Made by a program: the position numbers and the translations under genes
In this document: one piece after another, positions 36,691 to 46,046 of the stretch
How positions within the stretch are numbered: position 1 is the stretch's first letter
Layout of the letters: the number at the start of each line of letters is the position of its first letter
Assembly: GCF_007753095.1 (NCBI RefSeq)
Contig: NZ_CP036348.1
Location: forward strand, 6,797,411-6,861,410
From: Rosistilla carotiformis
GTDB lineage: Bacteria; Planctomycetota; Planctomycetia; Pirellulales; Pirellulaceae
Length of the DNA: 64,000 nucleotides
Direction: 5' to 3'
Notes under the pieces: model-generated
Databases searched by the model: none
Seen by the model: the letters and a program-made list of their open reading frames with translations, nothing else
What the model was told of the DNA's origin: nothing

Positions 36691-39069
36691 ATGGAATTGA
36701 AATTTAATACGATGCCTATCGCAAGTTCGCTCGACCCACGAAATCGTCTCGCCATAGCGCGGACGCTGTGTCTGTGCGTCCTTACGTTACTCGGCACCCA
36801 CCGCACCGCGCTCGGCCAAAACGACGCCCAAGGTCCCGTTCCCAGTGGCATGGAACTGCTGGATGTCGAACCTTTTGATATTGTGCGGTTCACGGAAAAA
36901 GCGGGGGGTGGTGCTGTCCGCACCATCCTCTTCGACTTCCCCAATCGCAAGCTGCCGGTCAATCCCAAAGGCAAATTGGTCATGAGCCTGGTCGGCTTGG
37001 AGGGAAACAAATACGAAGCGGATTGGAAAGATATTGAAACGATCGAACTGTGGGAAAAACGCCTGCAGGTCGAAGTGCAAAAGATGATCGCGGAGAAACG
37101 ATTCGACGACGCCTATCCGTTGCTGGCGATTCTGCTGCGCGATTACCCGCAAGTCGAAGGACTCGACCAATTGCGGACCGACTACATGTATCGCAACGCC
37201 GCCGATTCGTTGAAACGAGGTGCGTACAAACACACGCTGGCGATGCTCGAATCGCTCCGCCAGCACGACCCTTCGTTTAATACGGAGATCGTTTTGCGAG
37301 TCATCGGCGCAGTGACCGATAAACTGATTCAAGAACTGGTCGATGGCGGACAACTCGAATACGCGCAAAAGCTGCACGCCCGACTGGAGAACGATTATCG
37401 CAATGCCGAGATCTCGTCGATTCCCAAGTGGGCCGAGATATTTTTGAAGATGGCCGCCGAAAAGCGAGACGCCGCATTGGCGGCCCGTGAGCGGGGCGAC
37501 ATGCGATCGGCGCGCGCTTTGTCGCGAGAGAGCTACGCGATCTGGCCGCGGATCGAAGGGGGCAAAGCATTGATCGCCAAGATCGACGCCGAATACCCGC
37601 TCGTCAATGTCGGCGTGCTGCAGACCGCGACGGTCTTCGACCCGACACGGATCGACAATTGGTCGGCTCGTCGTGCCGGACGCTTGCTGTATCGAACACT
37701 GTTCGAAATCAGTGGCGCTGGCCCCGAAGGGGGCGAATACGATTTTCTGTTTGGTGACTTGGAGGTCAGCGATGACCGCAAGGAACTGTATTTTGACATC
37801 GACCTGAACAACCTCCCCCCGGCGCTGGCGACCGCAAATTCCTTTAACGTCTCCGAATTGCTGATGAACCGCGCCCGTCCCGACCATCCCGACTATTCGG
37901 CCCCCTGGGCAGCGTTGTTAAACCGTATCGAAATCCCAACACTCACAAAGATCACCGCCTATTTGAATCGTCCGCACGTGGTCCCTACCGCCTTGCTTCA
38001 ACGCAAGATCGATGGCGGTGTCTTCGAAGGCGAACCCGATTCGCCGACCGGATCGTATCGCTTCGACCTGCAAGAAGACGGAGTCACACGATACGTTTAT
38101 ACGGGAACGGATTTGCAGCCCCATCAACCGCGAGAGGTCGTGGAAATCGAATTGGCCGATTCGGGCGATGCCGTCTCGGGCCTGCTGCGTGGAGAATTGG
38201 ACGTTGTCGATCAATTGTTCCCCGCCGACGCCGATCGGCTGCGGCAAGATCCGCGCGTCAGTGTGATCAACTATCCCTTGCCATCGGTTCACATGCTGGT
38301 TCCCTGTTCGGACCACCACTTTCTTGCCGATCGAACCTTCCGCCGGGCGCTGCTTTATGCCATCGACCGCGAAACGATTCTCAGCGGCGAACTGCTGGCC
38401 AACAAATCGGTGCAGGGCTGCCAAGTGCTTTCGGGGCCGTTCCCCGCGGGGATCGAATTAAACGACCCGTTAGCCTACGCCTACGATGAAACGATCCAAC
38501 CGCGACCCTATGAACCGCGTCTGGGCAATCTTTTGATCACGATGGCGAAACAGCAAGCCGATGCGTTGGCGAAACGAAACAAAGAAAAGCCGCCGGAGCT
38601 GAAGCCGATTCGCATCGGTTACCCCGCCACCGACATCGCCAACGTGGCGGTTGAAGCGATCAAGACACAGCTTTCGCTGTTGGGTGAATTGAAAGTTGAA
38701 ACGATCAAGCTGCCCCCCGGACAAACCTGGCCCGAACCGGGCCAATGCGACTTGGTCTATGTCATGGCAAGCGTCTGGGAACCGGTCGCCGATGCGCGGC
38801 GGATCGTGGGCCCCGATGGGCTCGCAAAATCCGATAGCCAATTGGTCGGGATGGGATTGCGGATGCTGGAGATGTCCAAAAACTGGAAAGATGTCCGCGA
38901 CGGGCTCCGCGAATTGCATCGCATCTCGCACCACGAACTGCCCGTCTTGCCGTTGTGGCAACTTGTCGATTCGTACGCTTTCCGCAAGGACATCCGCGGC
39001 GTCGGCCGCAGCAATGTCACGCTGTATCAATCGTTGGACAACTGGCGACTCTCCTCGAGCACAAAATAA
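36691..39069 (+). CDS. Secreted family-5 solute-binding-like protein with helical N-terminal domain
   Basis: The 792-residue protein has a signal peptide (about 18-48, ending near LGQ). Residues about 85-300 are helical with TPR-like pairs such as FDDAYPLLAILLRDYP. From about residue 305 the protein matches SBP_bac_5 dipeptide-binding proteins: FDPTRIDNWSARRAGRLLY, DDRKELYFDIDLN, HHFLADRTFRRALLYAIDR and the LRELHRISHHELPVLPLWQ end. Classical family members feed ABC permeases, yet no permease or ATPase of that type is encoded nearby. It sits 35 bases after the propeller gene and 3 bases before the next, so it is probably a periplasmic part of the same complex. The start at 36712 is an alternative. 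Confidence 0.82.
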   Translation: MELKFNTMPIASSLDPRNRLAIARTLCLCVLTLLGTHRTALGQNDAQGPVPSGMELLDVEPFDIVRFTEKAGGGAVRTILFDFPNRKLPVNPKGKLVMSLVGLEGNKYEADWKDIETIELWEKRLQVEVQKMIAEKRFDDAYPLLAILLRDYPQVEGLDQLRTDYMYRNAADSLKRGAYKHTLAMLESLRQHDPSFNTEIVLRVIGAVTDKLIQELVDGGQLEYAQKLHARLENDYRNAEISSIPKWAEIFLKMAAEKRDAALAARERGDMRSARALSRESYAIWPRIEGGKALIAKIDAEYPLVNVGVLQTATVFDPTRIDNWSARRAGRLLYRTLFEISGAGPEGGEYDFLFGDLEVSDDRKELYFDIDLNNLPPALATANSFNVSELLMNRARPDHPDYSAPWAALLNRIEIPTLTKITAYLNRPHVVPTALLQRKIDGGVFEGEPDSPTGSYRFDLQEDGVTRYVYTGTDLQPHQPREVVEIELADSGDAVSGLLRGELDVVDQLFPADADRLRQDPRVSVINYPLPSVHMLVPCSDHHFLADRTFRRALLYAIDRETILSGELLANKSVQGCQVLSGPFPAGIELNDPLAYAYDETIQPRPYEPRLGNLLITMAKQQADALAKRNKEKPPELKPIRIGYPATDIANVAVEAIKTQLSLLGELKVETIKLPPGQTWPEPGQCDLVYVMASVWEPVADARRIVGPDGLAKSDSQLVGMGLRMLEMSKNWKDVRDGLRELHRISHHELPVLPLWQLVDSYAFRKDIRGVGRSNVTLYQSLDNWRLSSSTK

Positions 39070-39072
39070 CGC

Positions 39073-41550
39073 ATGCGATCTTTCGTCAACGGTATCGTCC
39101 GAATCTCCTGTCTGCCTTGGCTGGCGCTGCTAGCCTGCGCCGCACGCGGGGAAAATCCCGTTCCGTGGGACTTCAAGCCCTACAACGTGGTCGTCTGGAT
39201 CGTTGCCGACGACCGCACCGCGCTCGACATCCCCGACCTGATCCACAGTCTCGACGAATCGTTCTACAAGTCGCCCGGTGCCGCGTGGAGTCCCGTCGTC
39301 GAAGAACCGCCACAGGAAATTCAATCGATCCTGTATCGCAACTTTGAATCGCTGCAGTACGACGACATTGCCGCTCGCGATTACGTGCTGGCGATGAAGC
39401 GGAACCATCAATTTGCGTCGTCGGTCCGTTCGATTGCAACCGCCGGTGACAAGCTGGAACAAATCCCCGGCGATCCGGTAGCGATCGAAACGATGGCCCA
39501 AGCCGCCGATGAAATCCCTAAGGCGAACTGGAATCGATTCCTCGATTCGCTCACCTTCGAAACCCCCGATCGCTTGCGAATGGCAGGGGCCGCGCAAGAC
39601 GGATCCGATGTTGAGATCTACTTTGATGAAACCTTCATCGCGCGATTGAAAAACGCCTTAGACGAAGGGGCCCCACGACTTCGCGCGGCCGTTGAAAAGT
39701 ACAAGGAAACACTGCCGACAGCGACTCCCGCCGAAGCGGTACGGATCCAGAAGATCATCGCCGAGAGCGAAGCCTGGGGAGCGATCAGTGACATGACGAC
39801 GCTGACTGAGGATCAACAACTGATCCTGAAGCTCAGCGAGACGCAGGAACTCCCGATCCCCACCGACATCATCCTGCAACCGATCCGCGCGGCGCTCGAA
39901 CAGCGGCAACCGTGGGCCGAATTTGTGAAGCTGTGGAAGATCGATGAAGACGATAATCTGCACATGCTGCTGCCCGGCACGCAGACGTTTCTACCGTTGC
40001 CCAACCGCGTCTTTAAAGATTTCTATCTGAAGACAGCCCGTCCCGATGGGATCAAGACGCCCGACGGTGCGGTGGGGATCGACAAACAGGACGAATTCAT
40101 CAACCAACAAGTTCTGATCGATCAATTGCGCGAAATGATCGTTGAAGGAAACGGTTGGACCAAGTTTGGAACGCGTCTGGTGGCTCGCCCCGAAGGCGTG
40201 CTGTTCCTCGAATCGCAGTGGTCGGTGGGTGAAGAAGAGGAAGTCTACGAGGCGGCCCGCAAGGCGAAGAAAAAGATCGTCAACAACGACCTGATGGACG
40301 CGATGATCCTACCGCGTGGGATCGCGCTGAACTTGGACCCCGAAGCGAAAATCATCGACCCCAAGATTCCCGGCGCGGTGGCGCCCAGGATCGAGGATCC
40401 GGACAAGGTGTTTGTCGTCCGCATCCGTACCGAAGTCTCACCGATGGCGATCTCAGTTCGCGAACTCGATTGCCCGATGCGATTGATGGGACCGATCGTG
40501 AAAGCTACCGCGACGGATCAACGCGACCTGGCCGACGCTGTCGCGCGAGCGACCGTGAAATCCTTCGCGCCGATCGTGCGACTCGACAATGTCGGCAAAA
40601 AGAACGCGACGGGACGCGTCCGCGCCGGCGGTCTGCTGATGATCGAAAATGCCGAAGGCGAACTGGTCCTGGATGAATCGTCCCCCGCAGCAATCAAACC
40701 GGGGGACCTCCTGCAACCGATGATCCGCCGAATCGATCGCTTCAACAATCCAAGCCTCTTGGAAATCGTCGACTTTGCTTACCTCAAGGCGACCCAATTG
40801 GATAAGGCGAAGATCGAGATGGATGCCTACGCCGGCCGCGTCGGCACACTGCAAGGACGATCCGATCGCCGGACCACGCGAACCGCGATGAAGGTCCGTC
40901 CATTCCTGGATGAAACGATCATCCGATTGCACGCACAACGAGAGCCCGACGTTCCTTTGATCGGTTACGACATCTACAGCAAGGAACTCGATTCGATCGA
41001 GATGGAACTTGTTGGCCGAACCGATTGGGATGGCCGGATCTGGATCAAGAAGTCCGAACAACCCTTGTTGCTGCTGTATGTCAAGAACGGCCGGTCGGTG
41101 CTGGCAAAACTTCCTGTGGTTCCTGGACAATCGGAGATGGAAATTGCCGACATTCCCGGCGACGATACACGTCTACGAGCCGAAGCGTATCTCAAAGGTG
41201 TCGAGAATCAGATCGTCGATCTCGTCGCGATTCGCACGCTCTTGGCGGCCCGGATCCGGATCAAGCTTGAGAAAGGGGATCTGAAATCCGCGCAGGAATT
41301 GTTCCGATCTTTGAAGGAACAGCCCAGCTATACGTTCATCGCCGATGACATGGACTTTCAATCGACGATCATCCAAACCGAAAGCAAATCGCAGAACGCG
41401 TCGATCCGCAAGATGTTCGGACGCACCCGCGAACTGCTGAAAGAACACATCTCCGACGCCCTGATCAACTCGCTGCAACGCGACCTGATCGCCGTTGAAA
41501 AGGGCGAACCGATGCCGAGCAAAGCAAGCGCCGAAGCGGAAGCCAACTAG
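39073..41550 (+). CDS. Secreted 825-residue protein of unknown function
   Basis: A signal peptide (RISCLPWLALLACAARG, about residues 10-26) is followed by a VPWDFKPYNVVVWIVADDRTA block that starts the mature part. I do not recognise a named domain. The protein is mixed alpha and beta, with a central VFVVRIRTEVSPMAISVREL strand region near residue 440 and a helical C-terminal end rich in Lys and Glu. The first 100 residues resemble a Rossmann-like or carboxypeptidase-regulatory-like start only loosely. It begins three bases after the solute-binding-like gene and ends the cluster, so it likely works in the periplasm with the ExbBD-linked proteins. No gene or enzyme name is justified. Confidence 0.8.
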   Translation: MRSFVNGIVRISCLPWLALLACAARGENPVPWDFKPYNVVVWIVADDRTALDIPDLIHSLDESFYKSPGAAWSPVVEEPPQEIQSILYRNFESLQYDDIAARDYVLAMKRNHQFASSVRSIATAGDKLEQIPGDPVAIETMAQAADEIPKANWNRFLDSLTFETPDRLRMAGAAQDGSDVEIYFDETFIARLKNALDEGAPRLRAAVEKYKETLPTATPAEAVRIQKIIAESEAWGAISDMTTLTEDQQLILKLSETQELPIPTDIILQPIRAALEQRQPWAEFVKLWKIDEDDNLHMLLPGTQTFLPLPNRVFKDFYLKTARPDGIKTPDGAVGIDKQDEFINQQVLIDQLREMIVEGNGWTKFGTRLVARPEGVLFLESQWSVGEEEEVYEAARKAKKKIVNNDLMDAMILPRGIALNLDPEAKIIDPKIPGAVAPRIEDPDKVFVVRIRTEVSPMAISVRELDCPMRLMGPIVKATATDQRDLADAVARATVKSFAPIVRLDNVGKKNATGRVRAGGLLMIENAEGELVLDESSPAAIKPGDLLQPMIRRIDRFNNPSLLEIVDFAYLKATQLDKAKIEMDAYAGRVGTLQGRSDRRTTRTAMKVRPFLDETIIRLHAQREPDVPLIGYDIYSKELDSIEMELVGRTDWDGRIWIKKSEQPLLLLYVKNGRSVLAKLPVVPGQSEMEIADIPGDDTRLRAEAYLKGVENQIVDLVAIRTLLAARIRIKLEKGDLKSAQELFRSLKEQPSYTFIADDMDFQSTIIQTESKSQNASIRKMFGRTRELLKEHISDALINSLQRDLIAVEKGEPMPSKASAEAEAN

Positions 41551-41590
41551 CCATCCGCTGGGCGACGCCAGCATTTCGCATCGCCCTCGA

Positions 41591-42280
41591 TTAACCGGCG
41601 ACGCCGTCCACCACTTGCAGCCCGCCGTCGATCAATTCGTAGCGCTGCTGCATCAGATCGGCCAAGGCCATACTGTGGGTCACGACGATCAACATCGCGT
41701 TTTCCTGCTTCTGCAGATCGACCAACAATCGTCCCACAGTCTCGGCGGTGTTGCGATCCAAGTTCCCCGTCGGTTCGTCAGCCAGCACCAGTGTCGGTTC
41801 GCACAACAATGCGCGAGCGACCGCGACGCGTTCGCGCTCGCCTCCGGAAAGCTCGCTCGGCAAATGCTCCAACCGACCGCTTAGCCCCACGCGTTCCAAG
41901 AGCTCTTGTGCTCGCTGGATCCTCGCCGCCGACGGCTTGCCGTGAGCCAGCGACGGGACCAGCACGTTTTCGATCACCGACAACTGCGGCAGCAGATGAT
42001 GCTCTTGAAAAATGAAGCCGATCCGTTGGTTGCGAAACAGCGCGATCGCTTCTTCATCCAACGCGTAGGGGTCGACATCGTCGAGTTTCACGCTCCCCGA
42101 AGTCGGTCGGTCGAGCGAACCGAGGATGTGCAACAGCGTACTTTTCCCCGAACCGCTGGGACCGATGATCGCCGCGTTTTGCCCCGCTTCCAATTGCAGC
42201 GAAACATCCCGCAACACGACCAAGGGATCGGTCCGCGTTTCATATTGCTTACTAACCTGTTCGACAACCAACTTGCTCAT
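41591..42280 (-). CDS. ABC transporter ATP-binding protein, LolD-like
   Basis: The 229-residue protein has Walker A GPSGSGKS at residues 40-47, the signature LSGGERERVAVARAL, Walker B LVLADEPTGNLD and the switch His in VVTHS. DEPTGNLD and the short length place it in the LolD/MacB family, whose members extract lipoproteins or drive type VII-fold permeases. No LolC/LolE-like permease is next to it, so it must partner with a permease encoded elsewhere. It lies 195 bases after the TPR protein gene on the same strand and may be part of that transcript. It is convergent with the 825-residue unknown gene. Confidence 0.93.
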   Translation of the reverse strand: MSKLVVEQVSKQYETRTDPLVVLRDVSLQLEAGQNAAIIGPSGSGKSTLLHILGSLDRPTSGSVKLDDVDPYALDEEAIALFRNQRIGFIFQEHHLLPQLSVIENVLVPSLAHGKPSAARIQRAQELLERVGLSGRLEHLPSELSGGERERVAVARALLCEPTLVLADEPTGNLDRNTAETVGRLLVDLQKQENAMLIVVTHSMALADLMQQRYELIDGGLQVVDGVAG

Positions 42281-42475
42281 GGATGACTTCTCGCGTCGCG
42301 TAGGGATTGCGTTTCGCTAGCGGCTGATTCGCGTCGCCCCAGCTCTGAACGGCTGGCAAAATTGCAAACCGCCGATCAAGTCATCCTACCGAGAATCTGT
42401 GCCATTGCTAGACAGCTTGCACGCCCGACCCGCTCGCTGCCGTGCATCGCCGACCGTTCGCAGCGTACCGCCGCA

Positions 42476-43714
42476 TCACCGCGGGACGCTTAAACAACTA
42501 AAGTGATCCATCGACAGCGTCGCCAAAATCGCTTCGATCTGGCTTTGCATGCTTGGATCCCGCTGCATCGCCGCCTGAAATTGTTCGGACGCCAGTCGCG
42601 TCTTTTGATGTTCGCGATAACACTGGGCCAACAAAAAGTGATGCTCGCCAGTCGGTGCGATTTCGACAAGCTGCTGATACGCCTGCTCTTCCAGCAATCG
42701 CATCTGCAGCCGCCGCGCAGCGAATCCAATGCCTTTGTATCCGCTGACCAGTCCCGCCGTCTTAGCGTCGCTATCGGGCTGTGACATCCAGAACTCCAGA
42801 GACCGCCGATAGGCTGCCATGCTCTCTTCGGGCCGCTCCATCCGCTGGAAACAGAGCCCCTGATAATCGAGCGCCACCGGATGGAAGTTGGCTCCGTGGG
42901 TCAGCGGTTCGATCCGCCGCAGCGCTTCGCCGTGGCGTTCCAACTGGACTAGCGTGGTGATCTGCTGGGCAATCTCGCCAAGCGAAGTCGGTTCGGCAGC
43001 GTCTGCCAGTTGATCGATTAATTGCGTTCGCCGCTGTTGCAGTTGCGGCAGCAGAGTGACAAGCGGAGTCCCGTCGATTGTTTGTGTTGGTACCAGCTGA
43101 CTCAATTGATCCGCTTGCCGCGCGGCCAACGCGATCCGCTGGTTCTGCAGCGATTCGGTCAACGCTTTCTGTAAGTCGGCGGCGACCGCGTGTGCGTAAA
43201 CTGCGGGAACCAAGATCCACAGCCCCGCAAAGATCGTCCGGCGTGGCCACGCCGATAGGACGCGTTCGATATCGCCGTCGGGCGACATCGACGGATCGCG
43301 GTCGCGACGGTCGCCAGCAAGGCGAGCGACCAGATTCGCAAAACCAACCGAACCGCTGGCCACACAAAGACCGATCGCTCCTCGAATCGCAACGAGACTC
43401 CACTCGCTGAACTCGCCGCGGGGCAGGGTACTGGCGGCCCAAACCATCAGTGCGGCGGTGCTCCCCCAGCCGCAGAACATCGCCGCGGCGCTGATCCCCG
43501 GCGAAGCGGAACGCCCGCGGCGCAGCCATTCCAACGCCAACGGGAGACTTAAAAATAGCGAGCAAACCAAGACGTCGACCCGTGCAAAAACGAGGATCGC
43601 ATCCCCGGCAGGTGTTCGCCATTGCAACAGCAGCCCGACCCACGAAGCGAGCGTTAGCAGCGCGATCGCGTGGGAGAGCAGCGGTTTTGCGTTAGGTTGA
43701 ACCGGCGACATCAT
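42476..43714 (-). CDS. Membrane protein with C-terminal TPR region
   Basis: The 412-residue protein starts with ATGATG; the ATG at 43714 overlaps the previous stop by four bases. Four membrane segments lie in residues about 12-185 (for example ALLTLASWVGLLL and IFAGLWILVPAVYA). The rest is helical with TPR-like units, such as HPVALDYQGLCFQRM and EESMAAYRRSLEFW, and a final EHHFLLAQCYREHQ repeat. The TPR part could face the periplasm or cytoplasm; the topology is not clear. It is the last tightly coupled gene after the seven-haem cytochrome and the His-rich membrane protein, so it may help to assemble that complex. No name is justified. Confidence 0.8.
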   Translation of the reverse strand: MMSPVQPNAKPLLSHAIALLTLASWVGLLLQWRTPAGDAILVFARVDVLVCSLFLSLPLALEWLRRGRSASPGISAAAMFCGWGSTAALMVWAASTLPRGEFSEWSLVAIRGAIGLCVASGSVGFANLVARLAGDRRDRDPSMSPDGDIERVLSAWPRRTIFAGLWILVPAVYAHAVAADLQKALTESLQNQRIALAARQADQLSQLVPTQTIDGTPLVTLLPQLQQRRTQLIDQLADAAEPTSLGEIAQQITTLVQLERHGEALRRIEPLTHGANFHPVALDYQGLCFQRMERPEESMAAYRRSLEFWMSQPDSDAKTAGLVSGYKGIGFAARRLQMRLLEEQAYQQLVEIAPTGEHHFLLAQCYREHQKTRLASEQFQAAMQRDPSMQSQIEAILATLSMDHFSCLSVPR

Positions 43715-44778
43715 GCGCTCTCCACCGCCAGGTCGGCTCGGGTTCGCTTGGGCGATTTCCAGATCAGGCCGTCGAAACAATAGTGCCAAAAGGCGACGAT
43801 CATGTTGACCAACAACCAAACCTCAAAGTAGCCACGCGACAACAGGTAATTGCCCGCGCCGATCAGCATGACAAACGCGACTAAGAAAAGCATCCACATC
43901 CCCGCCAGATAAGCGAACACGCCCGGCTGGGCATCGCCGGGGTTCGGGGGCTTGCCGCGCGATTGCTGCACGCTCCAGGTGACGATCGCCAGGTATTCCA
44001 GCGAATGGAAGATTGCCGACGCCAAGGCGAGGCGGAGAACCAATTGACTGTCTTGCAGATGGCTGGCGTACAACATCGCGGTGAACAGCCCCATCATGCT
44101 GGCCAGATAGGCAAAGCTGGCGATGCCTGAAGCGGCTAACGAACGCATCTGGAACAACTGTCGCAGCACGAAGTACAGCGGGATGCCAGCGACGATCAGA
44201 TCCAGCGGCGCGAAGGCGTCCGATCCGGGAAAAGGCCCCTCGGTCCATCCCCAACCGGCCACGCGAGCGATCACATACAAAACAAACCCGCGAAACAACG
44301 CCTTCTCTACCGAAGACGCTCCGCTGTCCCGATGCTCCGGTTGCCGACGCTGATAGATCCGATAGATGCCGTGATGTTGAGACGAAAAGTGCCAGGCGTT
44401 CCAGACGTAATCGATCACCCCCAGGCATAACAGCGTGCCGGTTCCAAACCGCAGGCACAGACAACCCGCAACGATCGCTAACGCCAGCCCGATAAAGAGC
44501 CCACGCCGATCGGCGGTCTTCTTTTTGTCCAATCCGACGAGAACCAACGTGATCCAACGATGCGGCGTGGTGATAAAGTAGATCTGCCAAAACGTGAGGC
44601 TCTGATGCATCGTCGCGCCGCCGAAACCGTCAACAAACAGGATCAACGGCCAGAAGATGTTGGCGATAAACAGCAGATCGATCAGCGGTGAAAACAGGAA
44701 ACCGCTGGCCTGATCCCGCGCCGCGGGAACGGCTGCGACGCGCGATCGCACCGGCATCGGGGAAACTTGGGCGCTCAA
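43711..44778 (-). CDS. His-rich integral membrane protein of unknown function
   Basis: The 355-residue protein has about eight membrane segments. Several contain or flank conserved-looking His residues: TPHRWITL, WNAWHFSSQHHGIYRI, HSLEYLAI and FWHYCFDGLIWK. Such intramembrane His residues often bind haem or metal. Its start overlaps the stop of the cytochrome gene by four bases and its stop overlaps the next start by four, which shows close coupling. A role as a membrane partner that passes electrons between the quinone pool and the cytochrome is a reasonable inference, but the sequence does not match NapC/NrfH or cytochrome b families that I recognise. Confidence 0.75.
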   Translation of the reverse strand: MSAQVSPMPVRSRVAAVPAARDQASGFLFSPLIDLLFIANIFWPLILFVDGFGGATMHQSLTFWQIYFITTPHRWITLVLVGLDKKKTADRRGLFIGLALAIVAGCLCLRFGTGTLLCLGVIDYVWNAWHFSSQHHGIYRIYQRRQPEHRDSGASSVEKALFRGFVLYVIARVAGWGWTEGPFPGSDAFAPLDLIVAGIPLYFVLRQLFQMRSLAASGIASFAYLASMMGLFTAMLYASHLQDSQLVLRLALASAIFHSLEYLAIVTWSVQQSRGKPPNPGDAQPGVFAYLAGMWMLFLVAFVMLIGAGNYLLSRGYFEVWLLVNMIVAFWHYCFDGLIWKSPKRTRADLAVESA

Positions 44779-46043
44779 GGCTTCACCTGTGGCGTGGAGT
44801 GTTTTGGTGCGAGAGCCTCGTGGATTCGGATCTCGTGATCATGGAACGCGATCCCCGCCGTCCACTCGGTGGCCGGCATATGGCAATCGATGCAATCGCC
44901 TTGAGGACTGGCGGTGCACAATGAATCGTGTCCCGATTGATGGCACTGTTGGCATTGCTGGATGTAGACGGTGCGGTCGTGCGAGACGGTGTCGTGGGGA
45001 TCGTGACAGGTCGAACAGGTTAGCTTGTCGGGTGATTCGAGATAACACCGACTGCGCTTCAAACCATACGGCTGAAAGCGAACCAGTTCGTGCGGCTGTG
45101 CCGTCGGCGAGACCGAACTCTCGTCGCGGTGGCACTGGGCGCAGGCATCGATATAGTCTTCGGCAGACGCGTACTGGACCAGCGGCTTGGATTCCTCACC
45201 GCGTCCCTGCTGCGCGAGCTGGGCGTGCTGCTTCCGCGGCCCGTGACAGCGTTCGCAACCGACATTGGCGACATACAGATCGTTTTGGATCGACAGCTGA
45301 GCGGGCGGCCCGACGGTGGTGTGACAACCAAGGCAGCTGCGAACATCGCCGGCATCCATCGGCCGGCCGTAACACTGCAGCGATTTGGCTTCGTATTGAT
45401 CGAACTTCTCATGTTCGGGTGTCAGCCCAATCCCGCCTCGATTGGCGAGGAACGACCAACGCATTTCCACACCGCGCTGAGCCCGCTGGTCGACGAAGAT
45501 CGGTGTCTGAGCATGCGTCCCCGAACCGAGCAGCCAGGTGACCGGAAGCGATGGCAGATCGGGATCGTCGGCGTCGCGAACCATGAAGCGGTCGCGGTGT
45601 GAAGTGAATTCAAAGGTCTGGGAACGCCGCGAGTCCTGGTAGGGCGGCCCCGCAAGCAGTTCGGATGCGAAGTCCGAATCGAGCATGGCCACTGCGGTGC
45701 GAGAGTGTCCCGAGCGAAGCTGCGCAGCCGCTTGCTTGGGATGGCAACTGGCGCACGCGGCATCGCCAGCGAAGTGCTGGTCGATCATTCCCTTCCACGC
45801 CTTGACTTGCGGAGGCTCCGCCAATGAATCCGATGTCGCCCCAAGCGCCGACGCGTCGGCCGATGGGACTGGCGGAACAGGCCAGATCGTATCGGCGACC
45901 AAGAGGGCGACAACGCCAAACGCCAACAAGATTCCGATCGCCGCAGCGGCCGGAATCTTGGTTGTCAGACGAAGCTGCGGCGAAGTATTTTCCTCTGCCG
46001 CAACAACGCGCTGCTTCTTTGGGATGGCTTTATCTCTTCTCAA
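44775..46043 (-). CDS. Seven-haem c-type cytochrome, membrane-anchored
   Basis: The 422-residue protein has one N-terminal membrane segment (about 30-55), then seven CxxCH motifs in order: CASCH, CLGCH, CERCH, CAQCH, CSTCH, CQQCH and CIDCH. The spacing and the CHDPHD and CHMP contexts recall cytochrome c-552/554 and doubled CxxCH families. It should carry seven covalent haems outside the cytoplasm. The start is TTG at 46043, only three bases after the lipoprotein stop and in the same frame, with a single TAG between them. No in-frame ATG lies before the membrane segment. The next gene overlaps it by four bases. Electron donor and acceptor are unknown. Confidence 0.9.
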   Translation of the reverse strand: MRRDKAIPKKQRVVAAEENTSPQLRLTTKIPAAAAIGILLAFGVVALLVADTIWPVPPVPSADASALGATSDSLAEPPQVKAWKGMIDQHFAGDAACASCHPKQAAAQLRSGHSRTAVAMLDSDFASELLAGPPYQDSRRSQTFEFTSHRDRFMVRDADDPDLPSLPVTWLLGSGTHAQTPIFVDQRAQRGVEMRWSFLANRGGIGLTPEHEKFDQYEAKSLQCYGRPMDAGDVRSCLGCHTTVGPPAQLSIQNDLYVANVGCERCHGPRKQHAQLAQQGRGEESKPLVQYASAEDYIDACAQCHRDESSVSPTAQPHELVRFQPYGLKRSRCYLESPDKLTCSTCHDPHDTVSHDRTVYIQQCQQCHQSGHDSLCTASPQGDCIDCHMPATEWTAGIAFHDHEIRIHEALAPKHSTPQVKP

Positions 46044-46046
46044 CGA

